Origin: Mycolicibacterium flavescens
Lineage (GTDB): Bacteria > Actinomycetota > Actinomycetes > Mycobacteriales > Mycobacteriaceae
Direction of reading: 5' to 3'
Length of the DNA stretch: 64,000 nucleotides
Assembly: GCF_001722335.1 (NCBI RefSeq)
Contig: NZ_MIHA01000016.1
Location: 1-64,000, forward strand
Numbering within the stretch: position 1 is the first letter of the stretch; each line of letters opens with the position of its first letter. The notes beneath the pieces were generated by a model that saw only the letters and a list, made by a program, of their open reading frames with translations, was not told where the DNA came from and ran no database searches. Positions 52,587 through 64,000 of the stretch are shown in pieces. The position numbers and the translations under genes are program-made.

Positions 52587-53621
52587 ATGCCAAGCATCCC
52601 CCAGTCCCTCCTGTGGATCTCTCTCGTCGTTCTCTGGCTTTTCGTGCTCGTGCCGATGCTGATCAGCAAGCGCGACTCCGTGCGGCGGACCAGTGACGTG
52701 GCGCTGGCGACCCGGGTGCTCAACAGCGGGCGCAACGCGCGGTTGCGCAAACGGCACGGCCCCGCCGCCGGCCACGCGCATGACCCCGACTGGCGCCCGT
52801 CCGAGGACGAGTTCGACGACCGCTTCGACGACCGCTTCGACGAGGAGGAAGCCCCCGCGGAGCGGACGCTCGTGCGGGCGGCGGCCGTCACGGCCGAGTC
52901 CGAGGCCGAGACCGACTATCTCGACGTGGACGTGGTCGCGGAGGCCGCGCTGCCCGCCGGCGCTTCGGCGACGGTCGAAAACGACGAGCTGACTCTGCAA
53001 TTCGACGAAGAACCGGAAGTCGCGGAGCCGGTCGCCGAAGTCGAGCCGGAACCTGAACCAGAACCCGAACCAGAGCCCGAACCCGCACCGGAGCCCGAGG
53101 ACGAGCTGGACGACGAGTACGAGTACGTCGACGACTCGTCGGGTCTGGAGGCGCCGGAGGACGACCGGGAGCTGGCCGACTCGTTGTCGGCCGCGCGCCG
53201 GCGACGCTACGAGTCGAAGACCGCGGCCGCGGTCAGTGAGCGCAAGTACAAGTTCCGCAGGCGGACGCTGACGGCGATGGCGGTGCTGCTGGTCGGCACG
53301 GCCGCCGCGGCGTTCACCGTGTCGCCCGGGCTGTGGTGGGCGTGCGGCGCGGTGTGCGCGGTGACGGTCATGTATCTGGGGTATCTGCGCAGGCAGACAC
53401 GGATCGAGGAGCGGTTGCGGCGTCGGCGCGCGCAGCGGATCGCGCGGTCGCGGCTGGGGGTGGAGAACACCGACGACCGCGAGTTCGACGTCGTCCCGGC
53501 GCGGCTGCGGCGGCCCGGGTCGGTGGTGCTGGAGATCGACGACGAGGACCCGATCTTCGAGCATCTGGACTACGCACCGTTCGCGCGGCATTTCGACCTG
53601 CCGCGGGCCGCGGGCCAGTAG
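52587..53621 (+). CDS. glpR: GlpR-type membrane receptor for Glp (cell division)
   Basis: The 344-residue protein (Rv0996 by order) starts MPSIPQSLLWISLVVLWLFV with an N-terminal membrane helix, a basic stretch, a long acidic, Pro-rich region (EPEPEPEPEPEPAPEPEDEL), and two more hydrophobic segments near 230-250 and 253-268, then a charged C-terminal domain. In Corynebacterium GlpR recruits Glp and the polar scaffold Wag31. AAAGGAG gives ATG 52587; the longer frame from 52482 has no support. The 232 bases before it include TGTGACATTTGTGAC (about 52467), a direct-repeat-like element of unknown meaning. Confidence 0.82.
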   Translation: MPSIPQSLLWISLVVLWLFVLVPMLISKRDSVRRTSDVALATRVLNSGRNARLRKRHGPAAGHAHDPDWRPSEDEFDDRFDDRFDEEEAPAERTLVRAAAVTAESEAETDYLDVDVVAEAALPAGASATVENDELTLQFDEEPEVAEPVAEVEPEPEPEPEPEPEPAPEPEDELDDEYEYVDDSSGLEAPEDDRELADSLSAARRRRYESKTAAAVSERKYKFRRRTLTAMAVLLVGTAAAAFTVSPGLWWACGAVCAVTVMYLGYLRRQTRIEERLRRRRAQRIARSRLGVENTDDREFDVVPARLRRPGSVVLEIDDEDPIFEHLDYAPFARHFDLPRAAGQ

Positions 53622-53672
53622 GCCTCGATTTTCGGGGGCCGTCCGATGGCTGGTAGCCTGCTACCGGTATCA

Positions 53673-53748
53673 GGGGCTATGGCGCAGTTGGTAGCGCGAC
53701 TCGTTCGCATCGAGTAGGTCAGGGGTTCGATTCCCCTTAGCTCCACCA
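53673..53748 (+). tRNA. tRNA-Ala (anticodon CGC)
   Basis: A complete cloverleaf: acceptor GGGGCTA/TAGCTCC with the G3-U70 pair that identifies tRNA-Ala, D stem GCGC/GCGC, anticodon stem ACTCG/CGAGT with loop TTCGCAT (anticodon CGC, reads GCG), T stem AGGGG/CCCCT with loop TTCGATT, discriminator A and encoded CCA. A small GGTAGC/GCTACC hairpin lies just upstream (53652-53665). Confidence 0.97.
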
Positions 53749-53808
53749 CGATTGTCAGGCAGCAGAACGTGAGCCGGACACGGACCCCGCTACCGTAAAA
53801 TTCTCCCC

Positions 53809-54108
53809 ATGGCAGCGACTCTGCGCGTCGCCCCCTCGACACTGCGTGAAGTGGCCGCGGCCCAAACCGACGTCAGCTCGTACGTCTCCGGCATGGGGAC
53901 CGGAACCCAGTTGGGCACCGCCGCCGCCGGACTCACCGAACTCGAGAGCGCCGCGGCCTGCCAACTGGCCGCCGAACTGCTCGACAAGACCGCCGCCGTC
54001 GTTTCCAAGGAGCTCAGCGCACACGCCGAGCGGCTGACTCAGGCCGCGGAGCGGTACACGGCCACCGATCAGTCGCTGGCCCAGCGCCTGCGCAACATCG
54101 CCGAGTGA
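53809..54108 (+). CDS. Small ESX-1-associated, EspC-like helical protein
   Basis: The 99-residue, Ala-rich helical protein (LRVAPSTLREVAAAQTDVSS, then a second helix LLDKTAAVVSKELSAHAERL) resembles DUF2580/EspC-type partners of type VII secretion substrates; it has no WXG motif. It ends four bases before a WXG-type gene. By analogy with the Rv2077A-Rv2079-lppJ locus, it may be a chaperone or co-secreted partner of the next protein. There is no signal peptide. Confidence 0.7.
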   Translation: MAATLRVAPSTLREVAAAQTDVSSYVSGMGTGTQLGTAAAGLTELESAAACQLAAELLDKTAAVVSKELSAHAERLTQAAERYTATDQSLAQRLRNIAE

Positions 54109-54112
54109 ACCC

Positions 54113-55909
54113 GTGCCGGTGACGATCCCTCAGGTTGAGGCCGCCCGCCCCGAGGGACTGACTTCGGCCGCCGCCGAGCTCTCGCGGCAGGCATCCGGAC
54201 TCAACCAGCAGATCACCGCCCAGCAGGCCGCGCTGGAGAACCTCCGACAGGGCTGGAACGGAACCGCGTCCGACCGGGCGCAGGCGAAAGCCGCTCCGAC
54301 GCTCGAACAGATGCGTCGGCTGCACGAGACCATGACCACTCTGCAGACGACGCTGCAGAACGGCGGAGCCACGTTGTCCGCCAACCGCACCAGCGTCTTG
54401 CAGACCTTCGACCAACTGCAACAGCAGGGCTGGCAGGTCGGCCCCGACGGCAGCGTCTCGGTCAAGCCGGGAAGTCCGCTCGACCAGTACGCCAAGGCCA
54501 GCGCGGTCAACGCCATGCGCGTCGATCAGCTCGCCGCGGCCAACAACCTCGCCATGAAGACCGCGCTCGCCAACTTCGACACGGCAGACCGCCAACTCAG
54601 CCAGGGGGTGCGCACCACGGTCGCCGGGCTGTCCGACACCACGATGCAGGCGTTCGGTCCCGGCGGCCCGTTGCCGCAGACACCCGCACCGCAGACCGGT
54701 CCCAAGATTCCCGACACCAAGGACCCGGTCGAGGTGAAGGACTGGTGGGGTTCGCTGTCAAAAGAGGAGCGCGACAGGCTCATCCGCGAACAACCCGAAA
54801 AGATCGGCGGCCTCAACGGTGTCCCGGTCGAGGCTCGCAGCCAGGCCAACAAGACGGTCATGCAACGCGACATCGACCGCGTCGAGCAGCGGGCGAACGT
54901 CACCGGCGCCACGGTGGACCAGGTCAAGGCCAACCCCGACAAATTCGGTCTCACCACCACCGACATCACCCGCTACAACAACGCCGTCCAGGTCAAGCGC
55001 GGACTGGAGACCAACAGCGCGAACACCGGTGGCACCGAGACCTTCCTGTACGTCTACGAGCCCGAGGCGTTCAACGGGCAGGGGCGGGCCGCGGTCGCGA
55101 TCGGAAACCCGGACAACGCCGACAACACCGCCGTCGTCGTACCCGGCACCGGCAACAGCGTCACCTCGGGTTGGCTGAGCAACCCCGACGCCGCCAACGT
55201 CTACAACGAGACCGTCGCCGCCGACCGCAACAGCACGACGTCGGTCGTCGCGTGGATGGGCTACAACGCACCCGACAGCCTGTTCGACCCGCAGGTGGCC
55301 CAGGTCGGTAACGCGCGTGAGGGCGGCAACCTGCTGGCCAACGACATCAACGCGCTCGAGCTGACCAACCGTGGCGACCCCCACATCACCGTGATGGGGC
55401 ACTCCTACGGATCCACCACGGTCGCCGATGCCTGCGCCGGTTACGGTCTGCGCGCCGACGACGTGGTCCTGGTGGGATCGCCGGGCACCGATCTGGCCAA
55501 GACAGCGGCCGACTTCAACCTGCCGCCCGGCGGGCAGGTCTACGTCGGCGCCGCTTCCACCGATCCCATCACCCACCTCGGCGGAAACACCCAGGCGCAC
55601 GTCCCCGGCACCGGCGTCACCGTCGGATTGGGTTCGGACCCGGCCGATTCCGGGTTCGGCGGCACCCGCTTCAAGGCGGAGGTCGCCGGTATCGACTGGC
55701 CGTGGAAGGACCACAGCGGCTACTACATCCCGGGCAGCGAATCGCTGTACAGCATGGCCGAGATCGCCTCTGGCAACGGCGACCGGCTCGATGACGCGGG
55801 TATGACCGCGAGGGAGCGCTCCACCATCGGCGTCCCGATCCCCGGGGTTCCCGACGTCAAGTTCGACCCGGAGACCTACCGACCCGCCACCCGTGACCAC
55901 TACCACTGA
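54113..55909 (+). CDS. WXG100-type protein fused to a DUF1023 alpha/beta hydrolase
   Basis: The 598-residue protein has an N-terminal helical-hairpin domain of WXG100 type (EGLTSAAAELSRQASGLNQQ; Trp48 in RQGWNG), a Pro-rich linker near 185-210, a helical middle, and a C-terminal DUF1023 alpha/beta hydrolase with the nucleophile elbow VMGHSYGSTT (Ser431) and a probable Asp in VVLVGSPGTD. The start is GTG, four bases after the EspC-like gene. The architecture suggests a type VII-secreted hydrolase, possibly a toxin or cell-wall enzyme; substrate unknown. A lipoprotein gene follows after 17 bases. Confidence 0.82.
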   Translation: MPVTIPQVEAARPEGLTSAAAELSRQASGLNQQITAQQAALENLRQGWNGTASDRAQAKAAPTLEQMRRLHETMTTLQTTLQNGGATLSANRTSVLQTFDQLQQQGWQVGPDGSVSVKPGSPLDQYAKASAVNAMRVDQLAAANNLAMKTALANFDTADRQLSQGVRTTVAGLSDTTMQAFGPGGPLPQTPAPQTGPKIPDTKDPVEVKDWWGSLSKEERDRLIREQPEKIGGLNGVPVEARSQANKTVMQRDIDRVEQRANVTGATVDQVKANPDKFGLTTTDITRYNNAVQVKRGLETNSANTGGTETFLYVYEPEAFNGQGRAAVAIGNPDNADNTAVVVPGTGNSVTSGWLSNPDAANVYNETVAADRNSTTSVVAWMGYNAPDSLFDPQVAQVGNAREGGNLLANDINALELTNRGDPHITVMGHSYGSTTVADACAGYGLRADDVVLVGSPGTDLAKTAADFNLPPGGQVYVGAASTDPITHLGGNTQAHVPGTGVTVGLGSDPADSGFGGTRFKAEVAGIDWPWKDHSGYYIPGSESLYSMAEIASGNGDRLDDAGMTARERSTIGVPIPGVPDVKFDPETYRPATRDHYH

Positions 55910-55926
55910 CAGATTGGACGCCAACG

Positions 55927-56454
55927 ATGCGCAACCACGGCACCCGCACGTTGCCGAAGGTGACCGCCGTCGTCGCGCTGTGCGCGTCGCTGATGACAGG
56001 ATGTGACTCGATGACAGCTCAGAACGGGCCCGGCGACGACGCTTTGACACCCGAACAGTCCAAGGCCCAGGTCGTCGACAGCGCGCGTGAAGTTGTGCAG
56101 ACACTCCAATTACCCGTCACCCGAGTGCTTTTCCGGCACGAGTCCTGCAACGACCAGCAGGAGCCGCCGTTCCGCGGGAACGTCAGCATCTGGCTGCCGC
56201 TGGCGCCCAGCTTCGAGGACTCCGACCGCGAGATGGCGCAGTGGGTTCAGCAGCTGAAGGCCCAGGGGTGGTCCGGCGACACCGAATTCAAGTCCCACGG
56301 CACCACCGTCGAGAAGAACAACGTCGTCGCGTCGTTCGCGCCGCAGAACGCCAGTACCCCCAACCGGATGGTGACGTTCTACGGTGAGTGCCGCGATTTC
56401 ACCACCACCAGGGCGACAGCCGGTGACCCGCAGGATATCTCGCTCGACGAGTGA
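55927..56454 (+). CDS. Lipoprotein encoded with the WXG-hydrolase
   Basis: The 175-residue precursor has a signal peptide ending in the lipobox LMTGC (Cys26). The mature part starts with an acidic linker, then a compact alpha/beta region (ALTPEQSKAQVVDSAREVVQ; RVLFRHESCNDQ), resembling LppJ-like lipoproteins. It follows the WXG-hydrolase by 17 bases and should sit on the outer face of the membrane. As a neutralising partner (immunity-like) or receptor for the hydrolase it would fit, but this is inference. Its stop lies four bases before the convergent SDR stop. Confidence 0.78.
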   Translation: MRNHGTRTLPKVTAVVALCASLMTGCDSMTAQNGPGDDALTPEQSKAQVVDSAREVVQTLQLPVTRVLFRHESCNDQQEPPFRGNVSIWLPLAPSFEDSDREMAQWVQQLKAQGWSGDTEFKSHGTTVEKNNVVASFAPQNASTPNRMVTFYGECRDFTTTRATAGDPQDISLDE

Positions 56455-56458
56455 GAAG

Positions 56459-57259
56459 TCAGCTGCTCGCCGTCGTGAAGATGCCGCCGTCGACCGGGAG
56501 GATCGCACCGGTCACGTACGAGCCCGCCCGGCTGGCCAGATACACCGCGATGCCGGCCATGTCGTCGTCGCGGCCGATTCGGCGCATCGGCGTCGTCGCG
56601 GCGATCTGATCGCCGTACTCCTCGAGGGTGGCCGCCATCATCTTGGACGGAAATGGCCCCGGCGCAACGGCATTGACGGTGATGTGCTGTGGCCCGAGCT
56701 CGCGGGCCAGCACCCGGGTGAGCTGGTGGACGGCCGCCTTGCTGCTGCTGTACGAGTATGTCGGCAGCAGCGGCACCCGAAGCCCGTCGATGCTGCCGAC
56801 GTTGATGATCCGCGCCGGGTCGTCCGCGGTGCCCGCGGCGCGCAGGGCGGGCAGCAGCGCCTGCACCATCCAGAACGGCGACTTGACGTTGAGGTCGAGC
56901 ACCTTGTCCCACGCGGAATCGGGAAAGCTCTCCAACGGGGCGCCCCACGTGGCTCCGGCGTTGTTGACCAGGATGTGCAGCGGTTCACCGTCCGCGGTCA
57001 CATGCTCGGCCAGGCGCAGGCATTCCTCGTGGCGCGACAGGTCCGCTGGTACCGCGGAGACCTCGCCGAACTCCGACAAACGTTCCTCGGCCCGCGCGCA
57101 GCCGTCGGGCTTGCGTGAGCTGATCACGACGCGCGCGCCGGCCTGCAGCAGTCCCCGCGTCATCATCGCCCCGACACCCCGGGTGCCGCCGGTGACCAGG
57201 GCGCGCTTACCGGTGAGATCGAAAAGTCCTGTGTGCGTGCTGAACTGGTCTTCACTCAT
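56459..57259 (-). CDS. Short-chain dehydrogenase/reductase
   Basis: The 266-residue classical SDR has the cofactor loop TGGTRGVGAMMTRGLL, NNAGATWGAP, catalytic Ser in INVGSIDGL and YSYSSSKAAVHQ with YxxxK. The N-terminal loop TGGTRGVG followed by ISSRKP suggests NADP preference. ATG 57259 has GGAGG nine bases upstream; the longer TTG frame starting at 57265 would remove that spacing. The substrate is unknown. It is transcribed from the sodA side toward the lipoprotein gene. Confidence 0.88.
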   Translation of the reverse strand: MSEDQFSTHTGLFDLTGKRALVTGGTRGVGAMMTRGLLQAGARVVISSRKPDGCARAEERLSEFGEVSAVPADLSRHEECLRLAEHVTADGEPLHILVNNAGATWGAPLESFPDSAWDKVLDLNVKSPFWMVQALLPALRAAGTADDPARIINVGSIDGLRVPLLPTYSYSSSKAAVHQLTRVLARELGPQHITVNAVAPGPFPSKMMAATLEEYGDQIAATTPMRRIGRDDDMAGIAVYLASRAGSYVTGAILPVDGGIFTTASS

Positions 57260-57314
57260 CGGCAAGTGCCTCCGTCGTTCGTCTGCGGTGGGCGGTTGGG
57301 CGCCCGGGTAGAGA

Positions 57315-57935
57315 CTAGAAGATCAGCCCGGCCGCTCTGGTGGTGGCGGCCGCGAAGCGGTTCTGCACGTCTTCCCAGTTGACGACGTTCCAGAACGCCT
57401 TGACGTAGTCGGCCTTCACGTTCTTGTACTGCAGGTAGTACGCGTGTTCCCACATATCCACCTGCAGCAGCGGAATGATCCCCAGTGGGACGTTGCCCTG
57501 CTGGTCGAAGAGCTGGAAGGTCAGCAGGCGCTGGCCCAGCGTGTCGTATCCGAGCACGGCCCAGCCCGAGCCCTGCAGCCCATTGGCGGCGGCAGTGAAT
57601 TGCGCTCGGAACCGGTCGAACGAGCCGAACTGGTCGTCGATCGCGGCGGCGAGGTCGCCGATGGGTTTGTCTCCGCCGTCGGGCGACAGGTTCTTCCACC
57701 AGATCGAGTGGTTGATGTGACCACCCAGGTGAAAGGCCAGGTTCTTCTCGTTGAGGAAGATCGCCGAATGGTCTCCGTTCGCCCGGGCCTCCTCCAGCTT
57801 GGCGATCGCGTCGTTGACGCCCTTGACGTAGGTCGCGTGGTGCTTGCTGTGGTGGATCTCATTGATCTGGCCGGAGATGTGCGGCTCCAGCGCGCCATAG
57901 TCGTAGTCGAGATCGGGCAGCGTGTACTCGGCCAT
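57315..57935 (-). CDS. sodA: Superoxide dismutase, Fe/Mn family (probably Mn)
   Basis: The 206-residue dismutase has [35 protein letters not shown] (His ligands), [19 protein letters not shown], and [18 protein letters not shown] (Asp and His ligands). In the segment [10 protein letters not shown] the residue aligned to His145 of the iron enzyme of M. tuberculosis is Gln, the form seen in Mn enzymes such as that of M. smegmatis. There is no signal peptide, as usual for secreted mycobacterial SodA. AAAGGACG precedes the ATG. Metal choice is inferred. Confidence 0.96.
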   Translation of the reverse strand: MAEYTLPDLDYDYGALEPHISGQINEIHHSKHHATYVKGVNDAIAKLEEARANGDHSAIFLNEKNLAFHLGGHINHSIWWKNLSPDGGDKPIGDLAAAIDDQFGSFDRFRAQFTAAANGLQGSGWAVLGYDTLGQRLLTFQLFDQQGNVPLGIIPLLQVDMWEHAYYLQYKNVKADYVKAFWNVVNWEDVQNRFAAATTRAAGLIF

Positions 57936-58260
57936 GAACGTCCTTTCGATCGGGTTCTGGTGGGGCCCGGGGGAGCGCCTGAACCGTGCCCAGACTCGAC
58001 GTTACATCTGTCTACCTGTTCAGATGCTGTGTTAATCTCGGCCCTGCGGGCGGCCGTGGAACCGCATCGATGCAGCACATCCTGTGGGGGCATCCGTCGT
58101 CTCGGCGGGGTCGGAAAACCCCACGGCCGGCCCGCACCAGACAAATCGTTAGCTGGACTCTATTCCTGTTGCTGAGAGCGCGCTGAGAAACGCTTTGCGC
58201 TGACTGACGGCCGAGATGCCCGCCCGGGCGACTGCGCGGAAATTGCCGGACATGTGCGAT

Positions 58261-58680
58261 ATGCGCTCATTTTTCGACAATTTAGACAATTCGCGCAGCC
58301 ATATTTGCCATTCCTGCGCTCGGTTATGTTTCATTGTGGCGAACAGGCACGTCGCTGGCATTTCCTCGCAGTGTCCGGCACAGATCCGTGAGATAGCTAA
58401 CCTCGGAATTCCACATTCCTCGCGCTGGGTGGCCGTTTCGACGCCGAATTTCCAGCGGGCGGCGCGGCAACGTCCATTCATGACCAGTGCAGATACCGAC
58501 TGGTATTCGGCCGGCGATCGCCACCTCGCCCAAGATCGATCTTTGCCACAGCGTCAATATCGCACGTAAATCCCCTGAAAAGGCAAGTTTCAGGACGCGG
58601 CCGGACGTTGCTCAATCTCGTCAGAATGACGTGTTTTCGAGAGCGGCAGCGAATCTCACAGGAGTTTCTCATACCTGAGA
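58261..58680. other. AT-richer non-coding region upstream of the PKS gene
   Basis: By hand count this 420-base stretch is about 55% GC, against near 70% in flanking genes. It has AT-rich runs such as TCATTTTTCGACAATTTAG. No supported gene lies between the sodA start and 59070. It could be regulatory DNA bound by Lsr2, or horizontally acquired sequence. Frames at 58149-58481 (minus) and 58216-58569 (plus) lack ribosome sites and recognisable products. Confidence 0.6.
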
Positions 58681-58695
58681 ATGCACTGGTAGATT
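58666..58695 (+). promoter_or_regulatory. Palindrome and -10-like box before the structured leader
   Basis: TTCTCA (58666-58671), a 4-base loop and TGAGAA (58676-58681) form a perfect 6-bp palindrome. TAGATT (58690-58695) is a -10-like box 18 bases after TTCTCA. A second weak candidate nearer the gene is TTGAGA (58992-58997) with TATCCT (59017-59022), 19 bases apart. Confidence 0.35.
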
Positions 58696-58735
58696 AGCCG
58701 CTATGGCAGCGTTGATCTACTGCTCGCAAACATCG

Positions 58736-58914
58736 CGGCGCGCTGGCTCGGCAGTGACTCCACTGCGCGCCGCTGATACACGTTCACCCTCCGGCGATCG
58801 GGCGGCCGCGGGGGAGGCTCCGGCAAACAGGGGGATGGTTGCCGGACGCAAGGACCGTGGCTACCGACGCGGGGTGGGGACCGGGGAAGGCAAAGCCGGA
58901 CAACTCGGGTTGTC
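58736..58914 (+). ncRNA. Structured RNA element or PKS leader (class unassigned)
   Basis: Successive perfect hairpins are visible. CGGCGC (58736) pairs with GCGCCG (58767) around GCAGTG/CACTGC (58751-58766). CCGGCAA/TTGCCGG (58820-58845) has a 12-base loop. GACAAC/GTTGTC (58899-58914) has a TCGG loop and is followed by GGTTTCCC. The stretch between holds GGACGCAAGGACCGTGGC, which recalls cyclic-dinucleotide riboswitch cores. The element lies 156 bases before the PKS start. It may be a riboswitch-like leader or a separate small RNA. Confidence 0.35.
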
Positions 58915-59069
58915 GGTTTCCCTATTTGTAACGCTCACCAGCACAAGGCCCGATATCGCGATCGTGCTGCCATGACTGTCCTCTCACAGAGTTGAGACGA
59001 CGGCTCACTTACCCCCTATCCTAATTCGAACGCACAACCTGAGCGGAAGCTGAGAAGAGGTTTTTCTAC

Positions 59070-64000
<4,931 letters not shown>

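Noticed and set aside
53570..53842. Minus-strand frame encoding GIEPLTYSMRTSRATNC
   Set aside because: It is the antisense translation of the tRNA-Ala gene, a familiar false call.
53673..56454. Genomic island integrated at the tRNA-Ala gene
   Set aside because: No repeat of the tRNA 3' end was seen downstream and no integrase gene is present.
58703..58975. 90-residue plus-strand frame before the PKS gene
   Set aside because: No ribosome binding site, no family likeness, and the sequence is better explained as structured non-coding DNA.

Overview
The window is high-GC actinobacterial DNA from a rapidly growing Mycobacterium (Mycolicibacterium type). The evidence is a long gene order that, from memory, matches M. 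tuberculosis Rv0946c-Rv0996 (pgi, chorismate mutase, uvrD1, M23 peptidase, sucCD, purN-purH, MoxR/VWA pair, accA2-accD2-fadE12/13, rpmF, mprAB-pepD-moaB2, mscL, ruc, galU, glp, rimJ, glpR), plus two tandem MspA-type porins, which slow growers lack. The species is not resolved.

Layout. 1-1516: tail of a DUF222/HNH-type gene, then a small XRE regulator with two membrane proteins. 1517-13680: pgi, an aldehyde dehydrogenase, an acyltransferase, chorismate mutase, uvrD1, a membrane protein, a LytM-type peptidase and sucCD. 13691-20708: accessory metabolic block (S9 peptidase and TetR regulator, thiolase-like protein, lone ModA, two LLM-type flavin enzymes). 20760-25301: two membrane proteins, then purN-purH. 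25364-30205: a membrane-anchored TIR protein fused to an LpqN-like domain, followed by a MoxR-type ATPase and a VWA protein. 30202-40139: a DUF1707 protein and a seven-gene acyl-CoA/acyl-CoA-carboxylase operon on the minus strand. 40192-44966: rpmF, the MprAB envelope-stress system with PepD, MoaB2 and a 52-residue gene behind a consensus CRP-type site. 45154-47137: duplicated mspA porins with duplicated promoters and leaders. 47146-53621: mscL, a CIRCE-controlled ruc/SAF operon, folate cyclo-ligase, galU and the Glp-GlpR division cluster. 53673-56454: tRNA-Ala and a type VII-like cassette (EspC-like protein, WXG/alpha-beta hydrolase, lipoprotein). 56459-64000: SDR, SodA, a 1.1-kb non-coding region with an AT-rich part and a structured GC-rich part, and the first 1643 codons of a reducing type I polyketide synthase.

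The points most worth following are the TIR-TM-LpqN protein beside a MoxR-VWA pair, the WXG-hydrolase cassette, the porin pair with a conserved inverted repeat in the predicted leader, the stop-codon-containing triplication at the end of chorismate mutase, and the structured region before the PKS. Names and Rv equivalences rest on recognition of the proteins and gene order; no database search was run.
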